DNA of 15,762 bases from Annulohypoxylon bovei var. microspora (Eukaryota; Ascomycota; Sordariomycetes; Xylariales; Hypoxylaceae). Below the pieces are notes generated by a model that ran no database searches, had not been told where the DNA came from, and saw nothing but the letters and a program-made list of their open reading frames with translations. Shown piece after piece: positions 1 to 8,747 of this stretch. Every line of letters starts with the position of its first letter. Positions within the stretch are counted from its first letter, which is position 1. A program made the position numbers and the translations under genes. Where the stretch lies: NCBI GenBank assembly GCA_022836615.1, contig MU405503.1, positions 1-15,762 of the forward strand, read 5' to 3'.

Positions 1-101
1 TACCCTAGCCCCCCGTACGCTCCCTCCCCCGTAAGCTGCCACCCCCGCAGGCTATCTTACCCTGGCCCCCCGTACGTTATCCTACCCTACCCCCCCGTAC
101 G
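1..101. repeat. C-rich stretch with three copies of a 19-mer
   Basis: A 19-base word, taccctagccccccgtacg, starts at 1 and recurs with one change each at 58 (taccctggcc...) and 83 (taccctaccc...). Spacings are uneven (57 and 25 bases), so this is a dispersed short direct repeat and not a clean tandem array. The + strand is strongly C-rich and G-poor, unlike anything else in the window. It is cut by the window edge, so the full repeat structure cannot be seen. It does not match the usual fungal telomere unit (CCCTAA). Function is unknown. Confidence 0.7.
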
Positions 102-180
102 CTCCGTCCCCCGGCCCCCCTATACGATATGTTATCTTTTCCTTATCCTTCAGATCAGACCTTCGAACCGGTACGATAAC

Positions 181-240
181 TGGTTCAAAAAGTGGTTCAA
201 TAAGTGGTTCAAAAGGTGGTTTAATAAGTGGTTCAAAGGG
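181..240. repeat. 12-bp tandem repeat, five units
   Basis: Five head-to-tail 12-bp units of the form tggttcaaWaRg lie at 181, 193, 205, 217 and 229. The fourth carries one C-to-T change (tggttt). A degenerate continuation (tggttagcctggttg) follows from 241. Units alternate between AAAAAG/AAAAGG and AATAAG endings, which suggests a 24-bp higher-order unit. The sequence is not bleached to A/T like the DNA just downstream. Confidence 0.85.
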
Positions 241-260
241 TGGTTAGCCTGGTTGAAAGT

Positions 261-401
261 GGGTCCCTTGGAGCGATGTACTTAATTAAATCTGCGATTA
301 AAGTTTTTAACCAATCAAATCCCACCAAAAAAGATTAAGCTGGGGTCCTTCGGAGCGATGTACCCAATCAAAGATGCGATTAAAATTTTTAATTAATTAA
401 A
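261..401. repeat. Direct repeat of about 60 bp, two copies
   Basis: Copy 1 (261-319) and copy 2 (about 342-401) share gggtcc, ggagcgatgtac and tgcgattaaa in the same order and spacing, followed by an A/T-rich tail. They are separated by about 22 bp (cccaccaaaaaagattaagc region). Most differences are C/T or G/A transitions. Copy 2 runs into the A/T-rich block, so the RIP boundary falls at about 390-400, inside or just after this repeat. No coding function is visible. Confidence 0.7.
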
Positions 402-3076
402 CTTTATTAAAAAAATTAAATTGTTACACATTAATTAATTAAATTATATTTTTCGGACTTACGTTATAATTTTTTAATTAATTAATTTATTTTTTTTTTT
501 CCATTTAAAATTAATAACATAAAAACCCTTTAAATCGGGGCAAATTATTAAAATATATAAAAAGTTTAATATTAATTAAATTAAAAAAAATATTATTTAT
601 TATAAATTAAAAAATAATAAAAACGTTTATAAATTTAAAAAACATTATTATATATTTAAATAAATTATATTTATAATAAAAAATTATTTTTTATTCATCG
701 TTTTTTTTAATTCGCATTAAATAAAATCTTAATTTTAAATCGATTTTAATAAATTATTTAACGGTTTAAAATTAAATTTAAAATTTAATAATAAAAAAAA
801 TAAAATATTAAATAAAAATTATTATATTATTTAAATTTTAATAATTAATTATTAATTTTAAAAGGTTTTTAAAGTTTAATTTATTTATAAATATTATAAA
901 GGTTTTATACGAAAAAGTTAATTTATAAATTTTTTCATTATTTAATATTTTTTTTAATTAAAATTTTAAAGCATTAAATTTTTTTTCATTTATAATATAT
1001 AAAGATTTTTAAAAAGGTAACTTTTTTTTAAAAAAGTTAATAAAATGGTTTTATAATTAATGGTTTAAAAAACGTTAATTAATTTTTTTATTTATAATGT
1101 ATACGAAGTTTTAAAATTTTTTAAATATATTTTTTAAAACTTCGTTAAAATTATTATATTTAATTATTATAATTACCTTAAAACGGTTAAAGTTATAAAA
1201 TAATTAATTAATATAATATTTTTAATAATAATTTAATATAAATTAAATTTTTTTAAAATTTAAAAAAAAAAAAAAAGTTTATAAATTTCCATTTATTATT
1301 AAAAAAATATAATGTTATATTTATCGTTTAAATCGTTTAATTTAAAGTTAATTTAAAAGAAATAATCTTTTTAATAACGAAATATAAAAAAATTAAAATA
1401 ATAACGTTTTATTAAAAAAATTTTCGTGGTATTAAAAATTAATACGAATTATATTTTATTTCGTTTAATAATAAATAACTTTTATTTTTTAATTTTAAAA
1501 AAAAATATTAATAAAATTAAACTTTTAAAATTTAAAAGCATTTTAATTATATGTTTTTAATTATTATAAAATAAAGTTATAATAATTATTAATTATTAAT
1601 TTAAAATAAATTTAAAATATAATTTTTTAATTAAATTTATTATAATTTTTATTATTTTTTTAATTATATTTATTTATAATATATTACTTTATTTCGGCCG
1701 TGGAATTTAATAAAATGTAATATTAAAGCTTTTTAAAAATTTAATTTTAAATTTAATAATTTAAAGATTTTAAATTAAATAATTTTTTATATAATTATAT
1801 TAATTTTAATTTTTTTTTAAAACATTAAATTAAATATAATATTTTTTTTATAAAAACGTTTTATAAAAAAAGTTTTTTTTAAAATTAATAATAAGTTTTT
1901 ATTATTAATATTTTATTTAATGAAATATAATAAAATTTAATGTTTATTTTAATTATAATATTAATAAAGTTTTTTATCCTTTTTACGTTAATTAATGTTA
2001 ATTTAATTAATATTTTTTAAAACTTTTTTATTAAAAATTTTAATTTTTTTAATATTGGTTTTAAACTTTTTATTTTATTTAAGTTTATCGTTATTTTTTA
2101 AAAATTAATTTTAATTTAAAATAAAATGATTTTTTTTTTATAATTAATTTAACCCGACTTTAAATGCTTTTAAATCGAAGTGGGTTTTTTTTTTTAAAAA
2201 TCTTTAAATTAATTAATATGTTTTTATAAATTTAATTTATTTTTTAAATAATAATAAAAAACTTATTATCGTTTTTAAATAAACCGTTTTATTTAAAATA
2301 AATTAATTTAATAATTTCGTTAAAAAAAGTTTTAATAATATAATTTTAAAACGTAATATTAAACCATTAAACCATTTCATTAAAATTTAATAACTCCGTT
2401 AAATATTAAATTATATTTCTTTAATATTTAAGTTTATATATTTTTTTTAAATTGCGATATTTTTTTAAAGAATTTTTAAATTATTTTTAAAAAGTTAAAA
2501 TATAAACCATTTAAAAATCCGTAACTTTTAACCGATTTATTTAAACTTTCTTTTATTAATATTATAATTAAATTTTATTTATTAATAAAAAACTTATTTA
2601 ATTAATTTAATAATAATTTTCGGGGAAACTTTTCGTATATATTTCCATGTACGTTTTAAACTTCATTTATTAAAGTTTATATTTAAATAAAATTTTTTTA
2701 TTATAAATTATAAGTTTATTAAAGTATATAAAATTAATAATAATAAAAATAATATTTTATTAACCGATTTTATTTAAAGCTTTTAAAAACATGTTTTTAT
2801 TAAAAGTTAATTTAAATTAAAAGTTATTATTATCGTTTTTAATAATTTAATTACCATGGGGAAAAAACGGTTTTTTAAAAGGTTCGCCGGGAAGTTTTAA
2901 TTATTAAGGAATATTATCGTTAAAATCGTTAAAATTTAATTTTAAAATTTTTAAAATTACATGAAAAAGTTTTTAATTATTAAATAAAACATTAATTATA
3001 AGTAATTTAATACGTATAATATCGAATTATATTTACATTTATTATATTATTCATTTTATTTAATTTTTATTTAAAG
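395..3076. other. A/T-rich, RIP-bleached block, origin not identified
   Basis: About 2.7 kb of almost pure A/T with scattered CpG-context cytosines and no open frame of useful length on either strand. This composition is typical of heavily RIP-mutated repeats. I see no convincing transposase or reverse transcriptase motif. Weak minus-strand coding texture around 2250-2560 is noted in the findings. Short less-bleached patches (for example ccatggggaaaaaacgg at about 2855-2871 and ggttcgccggg at about 2881) show that this was once ordinary-composition sequence. It is probably the remains of one or more older transposons into which, or next to which, the gypsy element inserted. Confidence 0.7.
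1103..1145. repeat. Perfect 14-bp inverted repeat (hairpin)
   Basis: The arm acgaagttttaaaa (1103-1116) is matched by its exact reverse complement ttttaaaacttcgt (1132-1145) with a 15-nt A/T spacer. The CGAAG core makes it less likely to be a pure A/T coincidence, but chance hairpins are common in such DNA. No function is assigned. Confidence 0.4.
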
Positions 3077-3390
3077 TTTATTACGAATCGAAAACCCGGA
3101 AAATTAATTAAAATAAAAATTAATGTAAACTTATATTATGATTATAAATGCGATAAATGTGGGTCCCCATAATAAAGTTATTAATAACTTTAAATGAATT
3201 ATAAAAATTATTAAAATATATATAAAAAAGGTTTTTATATTAATTAATTTAATTTACATTTTTAAACATAAATATTATAACCTTAAAAACGAAAGGTTAT
3301 TATTTTTTCTTTTTTTTTTCATTAATGAAAATAATTTCATTTTTAACCTTATATAATATAAGTTTACCGTTATTTATAAAAACCGTTACA
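3077..3390 (+). repeat. 5' LTR of the gypsy element
   Basis: This 314-bp segment is repeated in direct orientation at 8433-8747. Shared landmarks are ttattacg near the start, tatattatg, a long ataaagttattaataacttt run, ggttattattttt followed by a poly-T tract, cattaat, tatataatataagttta, and the terminal aaaaccgtta. It ends in ACA, matching the common LTR terminus. Differences from the 3' copy are almost all C/T or G/A transitions. It keeps a gggtcccc patch at 3161-3168 that is bleached in the 3' copy. Confidence 0.8.
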
Positions 3391-4600
3391 TATTTTTATT
3401 AATTATTTTTTAATTAATAAAAGTTTTTAAAAAAACGTTTATCGCGTCGAATAATAATTTAATATATAAATACTTTTTAAATAATAAGCGATTAAAACTT
3501 TATAATATTTATTATTTTTTATTAACACGATTCGAATATATATAAACTTTTCGATAATTTTTTTAATAACCTTATAATTAATTCATTAAATAACTTTAAT
3601 TTATTTTATAAAACCGAAGAAATAATTTTAATTAAAAATAAATGTTTAATTTAAATTAACGAGTAAAAAAACTTTTTAATATACGTAATTATATTAGATT
3701 TTTTTATTTTAAAAAATTTAATACATTTTAAATCGAAAAAAAATAAATGTTTAAAAATTATGTTTTTAATTTTAATTAAAAAACGGTAACGTTTAACATA
3801 ATAATTTAACATAAAAAAGCTTAATAAATAATATAATAACCAAGCTTTTATTTAAGTTTTAATCGAAAAATTTAAAAATAAATAATCGATTTAAACCGTT
3901 TATTAAAATTTAATTAAAATGCGTTAAAATGTTTTTTAATACTTTAATAATTTCTTTATTAACTTTAAAAGTAAATTAATTTTAATTAACGGGTTACATT
4001 AAAAAAAGGAAAATAAAATTAATTACATTAATACGAAATTAAATAATAAATTAAAAAACGTTTTCATGGTTAAAAAGTTAAATAAAAAAAATTATAATAA
4101 ATAAATAATTAAAATTAACGACGTAATAATTAAAGTGAAAAAAGCACCGGATTATAAAAAAAAAAATAACCGTTTTACGACCATTTAATACGAAAAAACA
4201 TTTAATTAAAAGGTCGTTAATTTTATTAACACGGTAATTATTTAAAAATAAAAATTAAAATTTAACGAGGACGGAAATACGGTTATAAGTGAGGTAAATT
4301 ACATAGTTTTAACCGTTATAATAATTATAATAATGAATTAAATAAATGGTTTACATTAAAATGATAATAATTTATTAAAAGCATAATAAAAGTTAAACCA
4401 AGAATTTAAAAAACTTAAAAAAGAAAGTAAATGTGTTTATTACATAAAAATAAAATACTTTATAATGGTTTACCCGTCGTTTCGAACCGTACCTTAACCG
4501 GATCGTGGCAACGGAAACGGCACGTTACGAATAATTATCATAAAAGCTTAAAATGATCGGAATATTAAAAATAATTACGAATTATTAAAGTGTTTAAAAA
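3391..4600 (+). pseudogene. gag: Degenerate gag with CCHC zinc-knuckle relic
   Basis: Gag is the structural protein that packages the element RNA. The region after the 5' LTR is heavily bleached and its N-terminal part is not readable. A clear CCHC zinc knuckle (C-x2-C-x4-H-x4-C) lies at 4432-4473, but only the first Cys survives (tgt, 4432). The second Cys, the His and the last Cys are all Tyr (tac at 4441, 4456 and 4471). Spacing is exact. The knuckle is in a different frame from protease and the rest of pol, so gag and pol were probably joined by programmed frameshifting, unless an indel lies between them. The start cannot be placed, and the end is approximate. Confidence 0.7.
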
Positions 4601-4839
4601 ACGAGTAATTTTTAAATAAAATCACGTTTAAAAATTAATATTAAAACTTGTAAATATTAAAAAAGCTTTAAATAAAATATATATTATTTTTTTTTAATCG
4701 AAACTTTATTAAACGAATAAAAGTTTATTAATATATTTATAAATTTAAAATATTTAATATATTTAATATTTAATAAAAGATTTATACGATAAATAAAATT
4801 ACCGCATATATTTATTTAAAAGAAAGAATTAAAATTAAT

Positions 4840-5080
4840 TAAAAATGAGGAATTTTATACGATTAATACGCTTATATATACGGAAATCGATATAAACGGT
4901 AAAAAAGAACGGATATAAGGTTATATTATTCCGGATTTTACGTTCTTTTTAATATTAAAAAAACCGTGGATAAAATGGAACGACGTTATTTATAAAGCGA
5001 AAAAAAGGTCGATTAAAATAAATTTAAAAAAATATAATTTAATAATATACGAAAAAAATTAAAATATTATTTAAACATTT
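4840..5080 (+). pseudogene. Pol: retroviral-type protease C-terminal part
   Basis: The frame reads ...YTEIDINGKKERI-stop-GYIIPDF..., then L-K-K-PW-I-K-W-N-DV-I and KAKKRSIKI. This follows the C-terminal half of Ty3/gypsy aspartic proteases, where a hydrophobic strand is followed by a conserved I-L-G-x-P-W motif; here PW is at 4964-4969. The Gly before Pro-Trp reads as Lys, as expected from G-to-A changes. The catalytic D-S/T-G lies further upstream and is not recognisable. Confidence 0.6.
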
Positions 5081-5399
5081 TATAACGTTAAAATAAAATG
5101 TTTATAAATTAAAAAGGTTAAACATATAATGGGAAATGTGTTTTTAATATTCGTGGCTTAAGAAAAAAAACGTTAATATAAAAAAAATAACGAAAACGTT
5201 TAAATTTTTAATGCCATTATACGAAATATTAACATCGCATTAAAAAAAAAAAAAAAGTTTACGATTAATTAAATTTAAAAGGCGTTATTTAATAAATTAA
5301 AAAATTAAGTCGGAAATTTCTTAAACGATGAAAATATAACGTTACCACCATTAAAATTAAAATTAAACACCGAAATTAATTTATAAAAAAACGATTAAA

Positions 5400-6220
5400 A
5401 TAAAAAAAAAAAAATCCCATAAAGGCTTTTATATAACATGTTAAAAAAAAAGCTTTTAATGTTACGAAAAACCTTAATAAATTTATTAAATAAAAGGTGG
5501 ATTAAAGTTAATAATTCCCTGGGAAAAACACCGGTATTATTCGTAAAAAAATTAAAAAATGGTTTCCGGTTTTATATAAATTACAAGGCCTTTAATATTA
5601 TTTTAACACGTAACCGTTATTTATTATTATTAATTAAAAAAACCTTATAATCTTTTTATAAAATTAAATAATTAATTAAAATCGACGTTAAAATTACATT
5701 TCATAAATTATAAATAAAAGAAAAAAATAAATGAAAAACCGCTTTTTACATTTAATTCGAAGCTTTTAAATGGTTAATTACACCCTTCGAATTATGCGGA
5801 ACGTTAACGGCGTTTTAACGTTATATTAATAAAATTTTATTCGATTTTTTAAATAATTATTATTTAACGTATATAAATAACGTGGTAATTTATTTAAACG
5901 GGTTTTATAAAAACCACATAAATAAGGTTAAAACGGTGTTAAAACGCTTTAATAACGTTAATTTAAAATTAAACCTTTTTAAATGCTTTTTTATTATAAA
6001 AGAAATTAAATATTTAAGTTTTATTATTACGGTAAAAAAAAAAATTAAAATAAACCTCGATAAAGTTATAATTATTAAAGGGTGGGAATTATTTACGAAC
6101 GTACGAAAAATTTATAACTTTTTAAAGTTTACGAATTTTTATAAAACGTTTATTAAAGGATTTAATAAATTAATTGCCTTTTTAATTATTTTAATAAAAA
6201 AAAAAACCTCTTTTAAATAA
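5400..6220 (+). pseudogene. Pol: reverse transcriptase domain, catalytic motif destroyed
   Basis: The finger region reads LLNKRWIKVNNS...PVLFVKKLKNGFRFYINYKAFN, a close match to the gypsy RT pattern with its conserved Ser, PVLFVKK and YR-x-LN segments. The first catalytic Asp survives (KIDV, gac at 5684-5686). FKWLITPFEL and the C-G-T block follow. The YxDD box reads Y-I-N-N at 5870-5881, so both metal-binding Asp codons have become Asn (GAT/GAC to AAT/AAC). The thumb continues as KYLSFIITV and FLKFTNFYKTFIKGF up to 6220. The start is approximate. Confidence 0.85.
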
Positions 6221-6234
6221 AAGTAAAAAATAAA

Positions 6235-6700
6235 CGTAACGTTCGAAAAATTAAAACATTTATTTATTATCGCATCGATTTTAATTTATTAAAACCTTGA
6301 TTAAAAAACGTATTTAAAAACGGATTACTTAAGGTGGGTTTTAAAAGCTTGTTTTTTATAAAAAAATTATAATAAAATGTTAAAACTTATAATTTATTAT
6401 TTAATAAAGTTATTATTAACCGAATATAATTACGAAATATACGATAAAAAGTTTTTAACGATTATTAAATTAATAAAAACATGGTAAAAAGAATTACAAA
6501 AGGTGGTTAAACTTTTTACGATTTTTATAAATTATAAGAATTTAAAATATTTTATAATTATTTGTAAATTAAATGAACGTTAAGTACGTTAAAAATAAAC
6601 TTTATTAAGATTTAATTTTATTATAAAATATTAAGCCGGTAAAAAAGTAAAATAACTTGATGCTTTATTAAAACGAAGTTAAAATATTTTAATAAATTAA
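6235..6700 (+). pseudogene. Pol: RNase H domain relic
   Basis: In the pol frame, KTDYLRWVLKA includes the family's first catalytic Asp (gat, 6323-6325). Next come EYNYEIYDKKFLTIIK (from 6422), which corresponds to the NYEI-x-D-KELLAI segment of gypsy RNase H, and then an INYKNLKYF stretch matching D-H-K-N-L-x-Y-F with D and H changed. RFNFIIKY and AGKKVK close the domain. Stops interrupt it repeatedly. Confidence 0.75.
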
Positions 6701-6999
6701 AAAAACGAAAAGGTGGTAAATTATATATAACGTTTATTTAAATAAAAATAATTACCTTTAATAAAAATAACGGTAATAAGCATTTAAATGTTTTTAACGA
6801 ATGTTATTAAAGTGTTAAAAAAAAGGGTAATATTAAATTAAAGCCCCGTAACTATATCCACCGGAAAAAGAATTTTTTATAACGAAGATTTATAAGTTTT
6901 ATAAAATTAAAAGGTCGTTAAAAATATAAACTTTAAAACGATTTATGAAGTTATTAATAAAAACGATCGTTGTTTTTTATTAATTTTTAAAAATTATAA

Positions 7000-7900
7000 G
7001 GTTTTAATTATTAAGTGTAATTTAAACGATAAAAGAATTATGTTATTTAAGGAACGAACGTAAATATCGGATTAAAAGTTTTTTAAAACGGTTATAATTT
7101 AAAATGTCCACGATTTTTACGTTACGAACCACTTAAAAAAAAATAATATTATTACGATTATTTTAAAATCTTTTTATTAATTAATTATGGGATAAAATAT
7201 ATGGAAGTTTTATAAAAATTACGATGTTTACGGTCGAATTTATATTTAACGAATTTAACGAAAAAGGTTATTAAAATTTTTACTCATTTTTAATCGTTAT
7301 TTTTCAAAGTTATCCATTGATTTTATAATAAAAATATTAATAAAAAAAAAAAGAAACCCTTGGTATTTAATGGTGGTTATTTATTAATTATTAAAATAAG
7401 TTTTATTAAAAGCGATAAATATTATAAAAGTTAAAACGTGTATTATAAAATTTATATATATTTATATTAAATATTACGGTTTTTTCACGGCGGTAATATT
7501 AAATTAAAAAAACAATTAAATGAACGTATTTTAAATAAAACTTTATGAATTAATAAAAATAATATAACGTTTATTTATTACTTTTAATTTAAAGATTAAT
7601 AAATCCACGGAAAAAATAAATTAAAAAATATAAACATATTTACGGTGTTTTTTAATTTACGCATAATTTAATTAATTAAAAATATTATTTATAACGATGG
7701 TAACGATTAATAATCGGAATATAATGGCCGGGTTAAACCTTTTTTATATAACGTATAAATATTATATATATTTAATTAAATAAATTATTAATAAAGTTTT
7801 AAATAAATTATTTAAAAAATAACGAGCCGTGGATTTTATAATTAAAATCAAAGAAATTAACGAATATATTTAAATTATTATAATTATAATTTAAAAATAT
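7000..7900 (+). pseudogene. Pol: integrase relic (H2C2 finger and DDE core)
   Basis: The H-x6-H half of the zinc finger survives (cac at 7109-7111 and 7130-7132). The C-x2-C half reads Y-D-V-Y-G (tac at 7220-7222 and 7229-7231), with both Cys changed to Tyr. The core follows: LSIDFI with the first catalytic Asp intact (gat, 7319-7321), AVIL-N where the second Asp should be (aat, 7502-7504), and STEKIN with the catalytic Glu intact (gaa, 7610-7612). The downstream RCFLIYA and INNRN-I-M-AGLNLFYIT segments match the conserved C-terminal part of gypsy integrase cores. The domain end is approximate. Confidence 0.8.
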
Positions 7901-8189
7901 ATAAAACGTATAATAAATTAATCCCGATTAAAAAGCTTTAAATATAAGGTAAATAATAAGGTTTAATTAAATTTAAAAAACATTATAATATTATAATTTA
8001 AAAAAAAACTTTTTTAATTATACGCGAAATATAAGGTAATTAAAGTGATTAACCTTCATGTGGTAAAATTAAACGTATTTATGGGAATTTAATTACGATT
8101 TTACACCGAATTATTTAAATTAATAATTATAAATCCGTTATTATTTTAAATATAAAACGACGCTTAACCACCACTTTTCATTAATTAAA

Positions 8190-8464
8190 ACAACGAAAAC
8201 CTTAAATATATTATTAAAGAAATTTTACGATTAAAAAATAAGCGTAAAAAACGGGGCGTATATAAAATAATATTAATTAAATGGAAAAATTATATAAAAT
8301 TAATGTAAAAACTTTAAGAAAAATTAAAAAATACTAAGGCTTTAAAAACGTTTTATTAACGATTTAAGGTAAGAAACGGGGTAAGCGAAGAAATCTTCGC
8401 GATTATAAGCTTTAAAAAACGAAGGAAAGGGGTATTATTACGGGTCGAAAACTTAAAAAGTTAA
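8190..8464 (+). pseudogene. Pol: C-terminal chromodomain relic
   Basis: The pol frame reads KEILRLKNKRKKRGVYK, then LIKWKNYIK, two stops where the family has Trp/Glu residues, then K-L-K-N-T-KALKTFY and RFKVRN. This is the shape of chromoviral chromodomains (a YLVKW-K-x-Y core followed by an E-N-L-x-N segment). In chromoviruses the domain directs integration to heterochromatin through methylated histone H3. That role is family knowledge, and the copy here is dead. Confidence 0.75.
8421..8432 (+). other. Polypurine tract next to 3' LTR
   Basis: The purine run gaaggaaagggg abuts the point where homology to the 5' LTR begins (tattattacg, 8433). A polypurine tract primes plus-strand DNA synthesis and normally lies directly 5' of the 3' LTR, so it supports the LTR boundary. 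It overlaps the pol frame (K-R-R-K-G). Confidence 0.65.
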
Positions 8465-8747
8465 TTAAAATAAAAATTAACGCGAGTTTATATTATGGTT
8501 ATAAACGTAATAAACGTAAATCTTTATAATAAAGTTATTAATAACTTTAAATGGGTCGTGGAAATTATTAAAACACGTATAAAAAAAGTTTCCACATTAA
8601 TTAATTTAATTTACATTTTTAAATATAAATATCGTAATTTTAAAAATAAAAGGTTATTATTTTTTTTTTTTTTTTTCATTAATAAAAATAACTTTATTTT
8701 TAACTTTATATAATATAAGTTTATTATTACTTATAAAAACCGTTATA
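8433..8747 (+). repeat. 3' LTR of the gypsy element
   Basis: This 315-bp direct repeat of 3077-3390 begins just after the polypurine tract and ends at ccgttata, the RIP-changed partner of ccgttaca. The start TATTATTAC is consistent with an original TG terminus changed to TA. The last ten or so codons of pol lie inside it. It holds an open stretch that could be read from 8495, but this is an A/T-rich LTR artefact, not a gene. Confidence 0.8.

Larger units (their letters stand above)
1..285 (+). other. Open frame at left edge ending in Trp-rich repeats
   Basis: Reading from base 1, one frame stays open for 94 codons to a TAA at 283-285. It contains no ATG, so if it codes it is the 3' part of a gene or exon that starts outside the window. 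The first part encodes a Pro/Tyr/Ser-rich stretch from the C-rich repeat. The last part is a repeat of the form W-F-K/N-K/R, for example WFKKWFNKWFKRWFNK, ending with W-L-A-W-L-K. The 12-bp repeat unit is a multiple of three, so the pattern is kept in frame automatically. The frame could therefore be an accident of a minisatellite. I recognise no family. Confidence 0.25.
4840..8464 (+). pseudogene. pol: Degenerate pol polyprotein, frame retained with many stops
   Basis: One reading frame carries recognisable protease C-terminal, RT, RNase H, integrase and chromodomain segments in the order expected for a chromovirus. Checked codon positions in all five domains fall in the same phase, so about 1,200 codons have no net frameshift. 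Stops are almost entirely TAA. The frame ends in LLRVEN-L-K-S and a TAA at 8462-8464, about 30 bases inside the 3' LTR. The protease N-terminus and its active-site Asp triad upstream of 4840 could not be read with confidence. The longest uninterrupted pieces are 5438-5650 and the stretch from 5882 to 6220. It is not translatable as a polyprotein. Confidence 0.85.
3077..8747 (+). mobile_element. RIP-inactivated Ty3/gypsy chromovirus-type LTR retrotransposon
   Basis: A full-length-looking element of about 5.67 kb, which is usual for fungal Ty3/gypsy chromoviruses. Order on the plus strand: 5' LTR, gag with zinc knuckle, protease, reverse transcriptase, RNase H, integrase (zinc finger then DDE core), chromodomain, polypurine tract, 3' LTR. 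Integrase downstream of RNase H defines Ty3/gypsy as opposed to Ty1/copia, and the C-terminal chromodomain defines the chromovirus branch. All domains from protease to chromodomain lie in one frame but are broken by dozens of stops, mostly TAA, at positions where the family has Gln or Trp. That pattern, with no net indel, is the RIP signature. No 5-bp target-site duplication is evident (taaag before, aaact after), so the exact ends are uncertain by a few bases. The element cannot encode its own mobility. Confidence 0.92.

Noticed and set aside
181..240. CRISPR array
   Set aside because: The 12-bp units are directly adjacent with no unique spacers, and the genome is eukaryotic.
5438..5650. Open frame as an independent 70-residue gene
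   Set aside because: It is a stop-free stretch of the retrotransposon RT finger region, in the same phase as the rest of pol.
5882..6220. Open frame as an independent 112-residue gene
   Set aside because: It begins directly after the Y-I-N-N box and continues the RT thumb; its apparent start is a GTG inside the domain.
8495..8713. Open frame in the A/T block
   Set aside because: It lies wholly inside the 3' LTR and ends in a poly-Phe run from a poly-T tract.
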